Assembly (NCBI GenBank): GCA_048499455.1
Contig: JASNZV010000001.1
Coordinates: 248,001-312,000 of the forward strand
Origin: CFX5 sp023384495
GTDB lineage: Bacteria > Chloroflexota > Anaerolineae > Caldilineales > Caldilineaceae
DNA length: 64,000 nucleotides
Direction: 5' to 3'
The translations under genes and the position numbers were made by a program. Below the pieces are notes generated by a model, which worked only from the letters and a program-made list of their open reading frames with translations, searched no databases and was not told the DNA's origin. Below are positions 41,785-51,200 of the stretch, piece after piece (position 1 is the stretch's first letter; each line of letters opens with the position of its first letter).

Positions 41785-43578
41785 ATGCTTAAGCGCCTGT
41801 CGAGTCTGCGGCCTGGCGGGGGCCACCCCAATCGGCGCTTCGCCTTTTGGTTTCTGTTGCTCAATGTTTTGCTCTTTTTGCCCCTTTATCTTTTCAACCT
41901 AGAGACGAGTACGCTGTTGCCGGCCACGTCACTCTTTGCCGACGGGTGGTGGATGGGGGTCAATCGCCTCTTTCTTTGGCGCGACAACCTGGACCCGTTC
42001 CGGATGTCGCTTGAGTTGACCTTTCTGACCGCGCTGTGGGTCAACGTGCGCCCGCTTCGGCGTCAGCCGTTTCGAGCAATCATTGCGTCGCTTTATCTTT
42101 TGACCGTCTGCTACTATCTCTATGAGGCCATCGTCGTCTCCATCTATCTGACCGACCCGGTCTTCTACAGCCAGTATTATCTGGCGCGCGATGGGCTGCC
42201 CTTTCTCTTTCGCCATTTGCAGGCTTCGCTCTGGTTCTATGCGCTTGGCCTGGGGGGCCTGGTCGCCGGTTTGGGGCTGCTGCTCATGTTGGTGAACCGC
42301 GTGTTGGACAGCGCAGCGCAGCCAACGTTGCACTGGGCGTTGCGCATCACCATGGTGTTGCTGGCGGGCTTCTGTCTCTTTGCCGGCGTCCGCTATCAGC
42401 GTTTCACCGCCCGCCCCGAGATGGTGGTCAGCAGTCTGGGATTCAAGCTGCAACACAACATTGCGGCGTCGCGTCAACTTTACTATGACGTTGCCGGCTT
42501 TGATGACCACACGGTACACAAGGTCTATGATTTTTCAAACCAGCGCCTGCGGCAGCCGCCCGATCTCTATTTCATTTTTATCGAATCATACGGCAGCGTG
42601 CTCTATAAGCGCCCTCATTTCACCAATGCGTATTTGGCCTTACTGACCGAACTCGAAGGCCAATTGCAAGATCAAGGCTGGCACAGTCGCTCGGCGTTGA
42701 GCGAATCACCCACCTGGGGCGGCGGCTCGTGGATGGCCTACACCAGCCTCATGTTCGGTCTGCGCATAGACAGTCACCCCCAATACCTGGCCCTGTTCAA
42801 CAAGTATCAACTCGAAGGGTACCCCGACCTGGGGCGGACGTTGCGGGCGCAGGGCTATCATTATGCGTGGATCTCGTCGATCGCAGAGGAATTGGACGAG
42901 CGCACGTGGGCAAAATATCTGCGCTTTACGGGCGTGGATGAATGGTTGCGCCATCGCGATCTGGCGTATACTGGCCCGCATTATGGCTGGGGGCCGGCGC
43001 CACCCGACCAGTATGTGCTGAACTATGCCCACCAGGCGCTCAAAGCCAAGACAGACAAGCCGTTGCTTTTTGTGACGATCACGCAAAATTCGCACTACCC
43101 GTGGGTTCCGCATCCGCTTTTGGTGGACGACTGGCGCACGCTCGGTACGGTTGCGCCCGCCACAATGGCAAGTGGCGAAACGGTGGAAGAGAAGCGGCTG
43201 AACTATCTGCACGCCATCGACTATCAGCTGCGCATGTTGGCCGATTTCGTTGTACGCAACGGCGACGAAAAGAGCCTGTTCTTTCTGATTGGCGACCACC
43301 AGCCGCCTCAAGTGTCACGCCGCGACGACGGGTGGGACACCCCCTTCCATATCATCGGCAAAGACAAAGCGCTGGTCGACGCCTTTGCCACATATGGTTT
43401 TACCAAAGGGCTACAGGTCTCTGATCCCACACCGACAGTGCGCCACGAGGGGTTCTATTCGCTGCTCATGCGAGTCTTGCTGCAACGCTATGGCGCCCGG
43501 CCGGTGTCGCTTCCCCCCTATTTGCCCAACGGCGCCATCCACGCCGAAGTGGAAGTGGATGAGGCGATGGTGCAGTAG
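41785..43578 (+). CDS. LtaS-like sulfatase/phosphatase-superfamily membrane protein
   Basis: A 597-residue protein with about 5 N-terminal membrane helices (to about residue 205) followed by a sulfatase-fold domain. The metal site starts in LYFIFIESYGSVLYKRPHF; the nucleophile region reads SESPTWGGGSWMAYTSLMFG; later LFVTITQNSHYPWVPHP and FFLIGDHQPPQVSRRDDGWD carry the Asp/His metal ligands. It resembles lipoteichoic acid synthase and phosphoglycerol/phosphoethanolamine transferases. A specific product cannot be stated. Strong AAGGAGG upstream. Confidence 0.82.
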   Translation: MLKRLSSLRPGGGHPNRRFAFWFLLLNVLLFLPLYLFNLETSTLLPATSLFADGWWMGVNRLFLWRDNLDPFRMSLELTFLTALWVNVRPLRRQPFRAIIASLYLLTVCYYLYEAIVVSIYLTDPVFYSQYYLARDGLPFLFRHLQASLWFYALGLGGLVAGLGLLLMLVNRVLDSAAQPTLHWALRITMVLLAGFCLFAGVRYQRFTARPEMVVSSLGFKLQHNIAASRQLYYDVAGFDDHTVHKVYDFSNQRLRQPPDLYFIFIESYGSVLYKRPHFTNAYLALLTELEGQLQDQGWHSRSALSESPTWGGGSWMAYTSLMFGLRIDSHPQYLALFNKYQLEGYPDLGRTLRAQGYHYAWISSIAEELDERTWAKYLRFTGVDEWLRHRDLAYTGPHYGWGPAPPDQYVLNYAHQALKAKTDKPLLFVTITQNSHYPWVPHPLLVDDWRTLGTVAPATMASGETVEEKRLNYLHAIDYQLRMLADFVVRNGDEKSLFFLIGDHQPPQVSRRDDGWDTPFHIIGKDKALVDAFATYGFTKGLQVSDPTPTVRHEGFYSLLMRVLLQRYGARPVSLPPYLPNGAIHAEVEVDEAMVQ

Positions 43579-43630
43579 CTGTGGGCGATCATCGGGGTCG
43601 CCCTGTCTTGACCTTGTTCAAGGAGAGTCC

Positions 43631-44380
43631 ATGATGATGAGTCGCGTCTTGCGAGCCCCCTTGTTTTTGCCCCTGTTCGCCTCGTTGGCCCTGCTAGGGT
43701 TGGCCGGCTGTGGCGCCCCAGCTTCTTCAGAACCCCCGCCAACCATCGAAGCGACGGCGACACCGGTCGCCGCCCCCGTTCAGGCCAACCCGGGCGCGGC
43801 GGTTAGCGGCCAACGCACCTTTGTGATTGTCCCCGAACAGTCGAAGGCTTCGTATCTGGTGGATGAGGAATTTTTTGCCGGCGCCCTGTCAAAGCTGGGC
43901 ATTGACGCCGGTAAGATGGATGTGGTGGGCAGCACGCAGGCAATCGAGGGGCAGTTGACGCTCAATCTTGATGATCTGAATAACGCTCTGGGTGAGAATG
44001 TTTTCACCGTGCAGATGAACACCCTGGCCACCAATCGCGATGACCGCGACAAGTGGATTCGGGAAGATGGGCCGCGCTTCAACGACTACCCGCTCGCCAC
44101 CTTCCGCGCCTCGGCCGTTGAAGGCGCGCCAGCCTCATACACCGAGGGCGAAGAGGTGCGGTTCCGATTGGTGGGCGACCTAACCATCCGCGAAGTGACC
44201 AATCCGGCAACGTTCGACGTGACCGCCAGCCTCAACGGCGACACCCTCTCCGGTGTGGCGACGACACGCCTGAGGATGAGCGACTTTGGCATCGAACCGC
44301 CCAACTTTGCCAATACCCTCACCGTGGCCGATGAGTTCGGTATCGAGGTGCAGTTGGTGGCCCGCGAAGTGGCGCAGTAA
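43631..44380 (+). CDS. YceI-family lipoprotein
   Basis: A 249-residue protein. The signal peptide ends in the lipobox L-A-G-C (LLGLAGCGAPAS). A Pro/Thr linker and a YceI lipocalin-like domain follow: TFVIVPEQSKASYLVDEEFF, GSTQAIEGQLTLNLDD, NRDDRDKWIREDGPRFNDYP, LVGDLTIREVTNPATFDV and ATTRLRMSDFGIEPP. The family binds isoprenoid-type lipids in its best-studied members. AAGGAG precedes ATG 43631. It lies 52 nt after the LtaS-like gene. Confidence 0.9.
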   Translation: MMMSRVLRAPLFLPLFASLALLGLAGCGAPASSEPPPTIEATATPVAAPVQANPGAAVSGQRTFVIVPEQSKASYLVDEEFFAGALSKLGIDAGKMDVVGSTQAIEGQLTLNLDDLNNALGENVFTVQMNTLATNRDDRDKWIREDGPRFNDYPLATFRASAVEGAPASYTEGEEVRFRLVGDLTIREVTNPATFDVTASLNGDTLSGVATTRLRMSDFGIEPPNFANTLTVADEFGIEVQLVAREVAQ

Positions 44381-44422
44381 TTCGTTGACAGGGCGGCAGG
44401 ACAGGTGTGATTATGTACGCAA

Positions 44423-45481
44423 TCACCCTGTCACCGTCTCACGCCGCTTATCGCTTTTCCTGCGCCGCCAAAATTCCAACCCGCCAAACCAGAGACCGGC
44501 CGCGCCCACGAAGAGATCGCGGGCGCGGATCAATAGGCTCAAGCTGACGCCCGCGGCCGGCGCCAGCCCCAACTGGCGCATGGCCAACGCCTGGCTGGCC
44601 TCTAGTGCGCCGAGCGCGGCGGGCAGCGGCAGCAGGATGGCGACACGGGCAGCCACCAGCGCCGTCACCGCTTCAGAGAGCGAGAGGCCCAACCCCAACA
44701 CGGTGGTCATCAGCCAAAATTCACCGATGATGCCCACCCAGCTTACCAGCGAGAGGCCCACTGTCATCCACACAAGCCGCGGCCGTTTGCGGAAGAGTTG
44801 GGCGCCCTGCTCCTCGCTCTGGCGGATCGTACGATAGAACTGGCTCTCTCGCCGGCGGACGCCCGCTTCGTCCGCCCGCCGGCTGATCCGGCGCCCCAGC
44901 GCAAAGAGCATCCCCAGCGCGCCCGAGATGGGGCGTCGCCCGCGCCCCATCGCCGCCAGCAGCCACGCCGGCGCTGCCAGCAGCACGCCGCCCACAACCA
45001 ACAGTTGCCCTTCCAGCCAACCGGGCAGCGCGTGACGTTGCAACACAAAGACGATCCCAATCGCCAGCACGGCAAAGTTGACCGTCATCTCGACCAGCTT
45101 GTCGAGCACAACAGCGGTAAGCGCAACGGCCACCGGCGCCCCGTGCCGGGCCACAACATAGTAGACTTGCAGTGGCTCCCCACCGATGTGTGGCCCGGGC
45201 GTAAAATAACTGACGGCGAAGGTCGCGATCCGGTAGCCGACCAATCGGCCATAGGGGATGCGGTAGCCCTGGGCATAGAGCAAGAGCCACCAGCGCGCGC
45301 TAAAGACAAAAAGGAGCGCCCCATTCACCAGCACCAGTGCGGCAATCTGGCCCGGACGCAGCCGGCGCAACTGCTCCCACACCTCGTCAAAGGATACGGT
45401 TTGCAGCGCAAACCACAACAGATAGAGCGCAAGCGCAATCCAAACAAGCTGTACCGGCAGCCGACGCAGCGTTGCCCTCAT
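44423..45481 (-). CDS. Lysylphosphatidylglycerol-synthase-like membrane protein (UPF0104)
   Basis: A 352-residue protein with about 8 helices. The pattern LVLVNGALLFVFSARWWLLL, then YRIATFAVSYFTPGPHIGGE (the conserved FxPGxxGGE-like motif), VLDKLVEMTVNF and LGALEASQALAMRQLGLAP marks the 'flippase-like' domain family. The family moves lipids or supports glycolipid export. It starts 4 nt inside the upstream CDP-alcohol transferase gene, so both likely act on the same lipid. Confidence 0.82.
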   Translation of the reverse strand: MRATLRRLPVQLVWIALALYLLWFALQTVSFDEVWEQLRRLRPGQIAALVLVNGALLFVFSARWWLLLYAQGYRIPYGRLVGYRIATFAVSYFTPGPHIGGEPLQVYYVVARHGAPVAVALTAVVLDKLVEMTVNFAVLAIGIVFVLQRHALPGWLEGQLLVVGGVLLAAPAWLLAAMGRGRRPISGALGMLFALGRRISRRADEAGVRRRESQFYRTIRQSEEQGAQLFRKRPRLVWMTVGLSLVSWVGIIGEFWLMTTVLGLGLSLSEAVTALVAARVAILLPLPAALGALEASQALAMRQLGLAPAAGVSLSLLIRARDLFVGAAGLWFGGLEFWRRRKSDKRRETVTG

Positions 45482-46635
45482 GGTGGTTCCGGCTCAGTGG
45501 CGCCCAGCTTGAGGCGGATCAGGCGTTCTTCGGGCTGCCAAAGGGCGAATCGACCGCTGCCCAGATGAATAACGATGATGCTACAGACGAGCAACAATCC
45601 ATTGTCGAACCAACGCAACCCACCGCTGAGAATGTCCACCGCGGCCAGCCCAAACATGGCCAGCGCCGCCACCCGCCCCACCACGCCGAACAGCAGGAGC
45701 AACGCCACCGGCGTCACGACCCAGAGCGGAACGGCGCTCTCTCTGTGTGCAAAGAGGATCAGCGCAAGCACGACAGCGACCAGACGCGCTGCCAGCGGCA
45801 GCCATCCCGCCAACACCCGTTTGACCGCTGCCCGCGCCCGCAGATAGCGGGGTGAATCGGCGTCGATGACCGTGCTGATGACGAGCCAGTCGCGGCCAAA
45901 ACTATAGGTAAGGGGGATGGCGAAGAGGTAGCTCGCCAGCAAGGTGATCTCTGGCGTCAGCACGGGCCAGAGCATCACGGTCATAAAGCCAGTCTGAAAC
46001 CCGGCCACCAGGCGGCGGTAGTCGCTGGGTGGCAGGTCGAGCACGGGCACCCCCCGGCGCCGGCGCAGCCACATGCCCAGCACAAAAAGTTGGCGCGAAA
46101 AGCCCAAAATCAGATACCAGGCCGGCAATTTACCATACTGGATGCCCAGCAGAATCGCGATCAGGATGCCCAGGCCATCAAACTCCATGTCGAGAATCTC
46201 ACCGAGCTTGGTCTCGTTCTTCGTGACGCGCGCCACATAGCCGTCCACATAGTCGATAAGCCGATCCAATGTATAGAGCACGGCGGGCGCCCAGGCCAAC
46301 AGCCCGGTTGGGTGCGGCGCAAAGAGAAAGCCGGCGAGCAGGCAAAGACCAAGCCCGCGCGTCAGGGTCAATCCATTGCCATAGCCCAACGTTACACGCG
46401 GGCGAGTTTCGCGGCGGCGATGGTTGTAGGGCAGCACCCACCACAGAATCCCCATCTGTGCAATCATGACGGCGGTGGCCAGCCCAAACCACTGGACGGC
46501 GTCGTCCGTCTGCCATACCTGCTGCACAAAGCGGTAACCCAGCAAGACCCCAGCGGCATAGAGTGTAGCCACCTTGAGCCATTGCCAACGCAAACGGCTA
46601 ACCCCCATGCGTGTCTCGCGATTGTCGTCGATCAT
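45478..46635 (-). CDS. CDP-alcohol phosphatidyltransferase
   Basis: A 385-residue membrane enzyme. The CDP-alcohol phosphotransferase motif D-x2-D-G-x2-A-R-...-G-x3-D-x3-D is complete in DYVDGYVARVTKNETK followed by GEILDMEFD. About 8 or more helices surround it. The acceptor alcohol is not determinable. The start is uncertain: ATG 46635 was used, ATG 46683 or an upstream codon at 46740 (inside a 91-bp repeat) is possible. It overlaps the flippase-like gene by 4 nt. Confidence 0.88.
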   Translation of the reverse strand: MIDDNRETRMGVSRLRWQWLKVATLYAAGVLLGYRFVQQVWQTDDAVQWFGLATAVMIAQMGILWWVLPYNHRRRETRPRVTLGYGNGLTLTRGLGLCLLAGFLFAPHPTGLLAWAPAVLYTLDRLIDYVDGYVARVTKNETKLGEILDMEFDGLGILIAILLGIQYGKLPAWYLILGFSRQLFVLGMWLRRRRGVPVLDLPPSDYRRLVAGFQTGFMTVMLWPVLTPEITLLASYLFAIPLTYSFGRDWLVISTVIDADSPRYLRARAAVKRVLAGWLPLAARLVAVVLALILFAHRESAVPLWVVTPVALLLLFGVVGRVAALAMFGLAAVDILSGGLRWFDNGLLLVCSIIVIHLGSGRFALWQPEERLIRLKLGATEPEPP

Positions 46636-46726
46636 CGTATCCACCGCTCCGTTCTGGGAAGTTTCAAGATGGATCACATCCATTTGATCGCATAACGAAT
46701 AAAACAGGCGCACGGATTGTCTATAC

Positions 46727-46817
46727 TCAGTAGACCGCAACGGTTTTGACGATCCAGGCGACTACCAACTGGTCGAACACGATGATGCTCTGGGGCATTA
46801 CGGTGTACTGATACTGC
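46727..46817. repeat. 91-bp repeat, copy A
   Basis: It matches 56774-56864 at about 81 of 91 positions by eye. On the minus strand both copies encode a short peptide tail ending in VKTVAVY and a TGA stop. It lies between the CDP-alcohol transferase and FkbM genes. Next to it (46808-46835) is a fragment related to the TTTGAAA-type element. Confidence 0.8.
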
Positions 46818-46854
46818 GGCTGCTTTGAAAACCGAACTTTGTGGATGGTCTCAA

Positions 46855-47616
46855 TCAGCGCAACCGCGCATAGACATCGCCGGATTGAGTTCCCAGGGCA
46901 AGCTTTGCGAGGGCCGCGCCCATGGCTTCACCTGTGAGCCAGCCGGTGGCTTCCCAACGGTGTTGCTCGCCGAGTGACCAGTTGAATTCATAATCGCCCA
47001 ATTCGCATAGGCGCGCCACGCAACCCAGAGCCATGTCGATTGAGGCCGGCAGATATTCGAATGAGAGCGCCCGCAGCGGCTGCGACAGCCCATGCAAAAC
47101 CGCAAGCTCATATCCCTCGACATCGATTTTGCAAAAGAGAGGGACGCCATGCTGCGCAATCAGCGCATCAAGCGTTGTCACGGGAACGGCGACTTGCTCC
47201 TCCCACCGCACGCCGGCGAAGGAATGCGCGCGCTGCATGGCGTCGATCCACGGGCGTGAAAGCGATGAGACTGTGGGTGTGGCCGCGCTGACCCACAATG
47301 TTGCTTCGCCCACGCGATCGCCCACCGCCGCTTCAACCAGTGTAATGGTAGGGTTGCGTCCAAACCATCGGCGCAGCAGCGCCATACAGGCCGGCTGTGG
47401 TTCGACGCCCACCACCTGTGCGCCAAGCGCAGCCCAGACGTGAAGCCGATTGCCCACATGGGCGCCAATGTCAAAACAGAGGTCGCCCGGCGCCATAAAC
47501 TGGGCATAGAAGCGTCGCATCCGCCGCAGCTTGATTGGATTGCCGTAATAGACCACAACCGAGCGCAGGAGGCCATACCAGCGGCGAAACGGTTGTATGG
47601 TGGAAGGTAGCGTCAT
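46855..47616 (-). CDS. FkbM-family methyltransferase
   Basis: A 253-residue SAM-dependent methyltransferase. Motif I is LCFDIGAHVGNRLHVWAALG with VVGVEPQPACMALL following, and the FkbM signature CKIDVEGYELAVLHGL is present. The ATG at 47616 was chosen; the frame upstream crosses repeat sequence and lacks a ribosome site. It may methylate a glycan or lipid. The lipid-related genes are its nearest same-strand neighbours. Confidence 0.85.
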   Translation of the reverse strand: MTLPSTIQPFRRWYGLLRSVVVYYGNPIKLRRMRRFYAQFMAPGDLCFDIGAHVGNRLHVWAALGAQVVGVEPQPACMALLRRWFGRNPTITLVEAAVGDRVGEATLWVSAATPTVSSLSRPWIDAMQRAHSFAGVRWEEQVAVPVTTLDALIAQHGVPLFCKIDVEGYELAVLHGLSQPLRALSFEYLPASIDMALGCVARLCELGDYEFNWSLGEQHRWEATGWLTGEAMGAALAKLALGTQSGDVYARLR

Positions 47617-47848
47617 ATCCTGTGCTATTCCTGTGCTATCGTATAGTCTGGTCTGTTTGAAACGCGAGATGATTTGCTGATTCAGGCAACTGCCGTGCGC
47701 GTTTTCAAAGCAACCGCAGTTTAGCACAACCCTACATGGACAAATGCTTGTGAGCATCCAATCTGATGGCCGCCTTTGGCCAATGCGCCGCAATCGCCAA
47801 AATGGCGTTAAGCCCCCGCCTTGTTTTACGAATTGCCCTCTCCAATGA
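47617..47848. other. Intergenic region with a palindromic element
   Basis: It contains the TTTGAAA-type repeat (47655-47722) and otherwise no recognised gene. The promoter of rpmB follows. Confidence 0.5.
47655..47722. repeat. TTTGAAA-type palindromic element, copy 2
   Basis: TTTGAAACGCG (47656-47666) and CGCGTTTTCAAA (47698-47709) pair with one extra A. The tail GCAACCGCAGTTTA matches the copy at 58720. Confidence 0.7.
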
Positions 47849-47854
47849 TATAAT
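47849..47854 (+). promoter_or_regulatory. -10 element of rpmB
   Basis: A perfect TATAAT about 85 nt upstream of the rpmB ATG. A good -35 is not obvious. Confidence 0.45.
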
Positions 47855-47937
47855 GGCAAAAAATCGGATCAAAAGCACTCACCGGCCTGCTTGGCGCTGC
47901 TCGACAGGGTGAGGGCGTCAACGTTAGGAGCATGATG

Positions 47938-48174
47938 ATGGCAAAGTGTAAACTGAGCGGCAAGGCCCCCATGTCGGGCAACAACCGCCCCTGGTCCAAA
48001 AAGGCCACCCGCCGCAAGTGGCAGCCCAATGTGCAGACCTATTCAGTCTATGTGCCCGAACTAAGCCGCACCGTGCGGATCAAGGCCTCGGCTTCGGCCA
48101 TGCGCACCGTCGACAAGATTGGCCTCGACGCCTATCTACGCAAAAATGGGCTGGCGCTCAAAGATGTAATGTAG
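47938..48174 (+). CDS. rpmB: 50S ribosomal protein L28
   Basis: A 78-residue basic ribosomal protein. MAKCKLSGKAPMSGNNRPWS, then KKATRRKWQPNVQ, and TVRIKASASAMRTVDKIGL match bL28. Three ATGs occur in tandem (47932, 47935, 47938); the third fits the family start and has GGAG 7 nt upstream. It is a single-gene unit with its own terminator. Confidence 0.95.
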   Translation: MAKCKLSGKAPMSGNNRPWSKKATRRKWQPNVQTYSVYVPELSRTVRIKASASAMRTVDKIGLDAYLRKNGLALKDVM

Positions 48175-48191
48175 CATCTAGCCAGGACACC

Positions 48192-48221
48192 AAAAATCCC
48201 GACCGCAGGGTCGGGATTTTT
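48192..48221. terminator. Bidirectional terminator of rpmB and the M36 protease gene
   Basis: AAAAATCCCGACC (48192-48204) and GGTCGGGATTTTT (48209-48221) form a perfect 13-bp stem with a 4-nt loop. T-runs lie on both strands. It sits between convergent genes. Confidence 0.92.
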
Positions 48222-48278
48222 GTATTGGCGTGAGGTTCAATCTGAAGGCGTCTGCCCCCGCAGCAGATGGCAAGACAG

Positions 48279-51200
48279 CTACCGCTGCAAAAGCGGCAGA
48301 TGGACCCAGTAACCCCCGCCGCCTTCATCCGGCGGCGTTGGATTGTGGATTACCGGCGCGCCCGGTTGCAGCACGGTATCGCCCACGGCCACCGTCACCG
48401 TGCTCTGGAGAGGCTGGGTATCATCGACTACCACCACCGTGTAGGAGGCCTGGAAGACGCTGTCGCCCGCCAGCGTCCTCGTCCACACCAGGCTCGTCGC
48501 CGTTGCCGCAGTTGCGCCGGCGACCTGTACATAGCCATCCACGATGTCAGAGGGCGGCGGGTTGGCCGAGCCTTCGACGTAGGCGACCGCGGCTGGGATG
48601 GCGGCGGTGATCACCACCTGATGGGCGGTTGTGTCACTGTTGGTGAGGGTCACCGTATAGGTGATCAAGCCCCCATTCTTCACGTGAGCGCCGGGTGGCG
48701 GATCGCTGCTTACGTCCACTGATACCTTTGGTTCAGACGTGCCCTGCTCCTCGTCATCGATGAGGATAAGCGCTGCGCTGGCCGGGCTGCCTAGCATGGC
48801 ATTGACAGGGCTGTGCAGCGTGAGCAACACCGTTTCGTCGCTCTCGACCAGGGCGTCATCAAGGATCGACACGGCGAAGGTGGTGGCCGTGACGCCCATC
48901 GGGAAGGTCAGTTGCCCAGCGCCTGCCACATAATCGCTCCCTGCTTGCGCCGATCCGTTGCTCGTTGTGTAGCTCACTTGTACGGTTTGGGTGGGGTGCG
49001 GCTGGCTTAGCTCGACCATAATGATAGCCGAACCGCTTGCCTCGGTGGCGGTGTAGACGGCGCGGGTGAAACGCACGGACGGCAGGTTATGATCCGGGAG
49101 ATCGCCCTCGGTGTCGTCGTCGATCACGACCAGCGTGGCGCTGGCCGGGCTGCCCAACAGGGCATGGACGGGGTCATGCAGCGTCAGTACGACTGTCTCT
49201 GCTTGCTCGACCAGCGCATCGTCGATAAGGGGCACGATGAATGTGGCGGTGGTGACGCCAATGGGGAAGGCCACTTTCCCGGATACCGACGTGTAGTCGC
49301 TCTCCGCTGCGGCGCTTCCGTCGCCCGTGGCGTAGGTCACCTGCGCCACTTCGGTCGGGTGCGGCGAGTCTAGCTCGACGGTGATGGCAGCCGCGCCACT
49401 CGACTCGGTGACGGTATAGACGGCGTGACTAAAGCGCACCGACGGCAAGTCGTTGTCGACGATGGTGACCTGGCCGGTCGCCGGCGTCCCCAGCGCTGCC
49501 CCGACCGGATTGCTCAGCGCGATCTGGAACGTTTCGTCGCTTTCAGCCACGGTGTCGTTGATGATAGTGATTGGAAAGGTGGCGGTGAGCGCGCCGGCTG
49601 GAATCTGGACAGAGCCGCTGGCTGGGCTGAAGTCCTGGCCGGCGTGCGCGCTGCCATTGCTCGTGCTGTAGGAGGCGGTCACCGGCGCATAGGGGTTGGG
49701 TTGATCGAGCGAAACGACGACGGCTGCTATCCCAGCATCCTCGTTGACGGCCAGGTTGGGGTCGGTCAGACGGATGCGCGGTGCGACGACCGTACGCGCC
49801 GTGGCCGCAGCGCTGTTGTTGGTCGGGTTGCTGTCATAGCTCTCGCCCTGGATCGAAGCCCCAAAGGCAAGCAGCGTGTCGGCGGTCAGCGCCGGGTCCA
49901 CCCAACCGCTCACGGTGATTGTGGCCACTTCGCCTGGCGCCAGATCCGCCACTCGCCAAACCGCCCCCAAACCAGCCACGGGCGTAATAGCGGCGCTGGC
50001 GCTGACGACGTTCCAATCTTTGAAGGCGGATGGCAGTGTGGCTGTCACTATCACTTGGTCGGCCTGCGCCACCCCAGCATTGTCGTAGGTGAGGGTGTAG
50101 GTCAAAGGCTGGCCGGGCCGCAGGGTGGTCGCTGGGATGACTGTCTGCGCGATGCCCAGATCAGTGTGAAAGTCACACCACTGGAGCGTGCGGGCCATCG
50201 CCGCTGTACGCGCCTCGAGGTTGGGCAACGTCTCAAATTCGAACGCCCAATAGGTGGTGCGATAGTGGCCGGCGTCCTTGTAGATCGCTGCTCCGCCGGC
50301 GTTGCCCTCCATCGCGACGCCTGCATCGGCATTAGGGGTCAGAATGTCGCTATGGTTCGTCTGGATCATGGACAGTGTATACGGCCCCAGACCATCGTAA
50401 ATGGGCCCTACGCCTGTGACAACCGTGTGCCAGGTGGTTCCATTCCCCAGGTCATCCTCTGCCTCCTCGACACCGAGATATTCTTGCATAAAAGGGGTCA
50501 GCCCACTCGCATAGAAATACTCATGGGCGCTGATAAAGAGGCATCCACCTTGCTCAAGAAAATCGCCAAGCAACGGCTCGGTAGCACTGCTGGGGCCTTG
50601 CCCATAGAACCCGCCAAACCAGATGACCGTAGCGTAGTCGGCGATATCGTCCAGCCGGGTAGGCTCGTCACCGCCGCTGTCGCCCGTATCCCAGATATCG
50701 TAGGGCACACTCAGCGCCGCCAACGCGTCTTCAAAGTAAGGCCGGACATTGGCCGCGCCACTGGTGCGGTGGTCGTCGTCCACCAGCAGCACCCGAGGGA
50801 ATTCGCGCACAGTAAAGCTGGCGCCTGCCGAAGGGGCGCTGCCGCAGCCATTCTGCGCTGTCACCCGCCAGTGATAGGTGCGCCCAGAGCGCAACGAGTA
50901 AACAGCCTCGCGCTGTGTAGCCGCGGTGGTGGTGGTGAAGACGAGGGTCGAAAAGGCGCTATCTTCCGCCACTTCAAGCAGATACTCCACCGCTTGCGGC
51001 GCGGCCTGCCAACTAAAGGTCGGCTTTGCCGGCGCGTTGAGCGCGGCCTCAGCCGGGGAGGTCAGAACCGGCGCCCCAGGCGCTGCCGATGAGATCGCCA
51101 GTTGCACGGGTGTTGTGTAGAGTTGGGTCGCCCCAACGCCGACAACCTGGATGGTATAGATGCCGGGCAAGACCGCGCCTGTGTTACCGATGGTTAAGGC

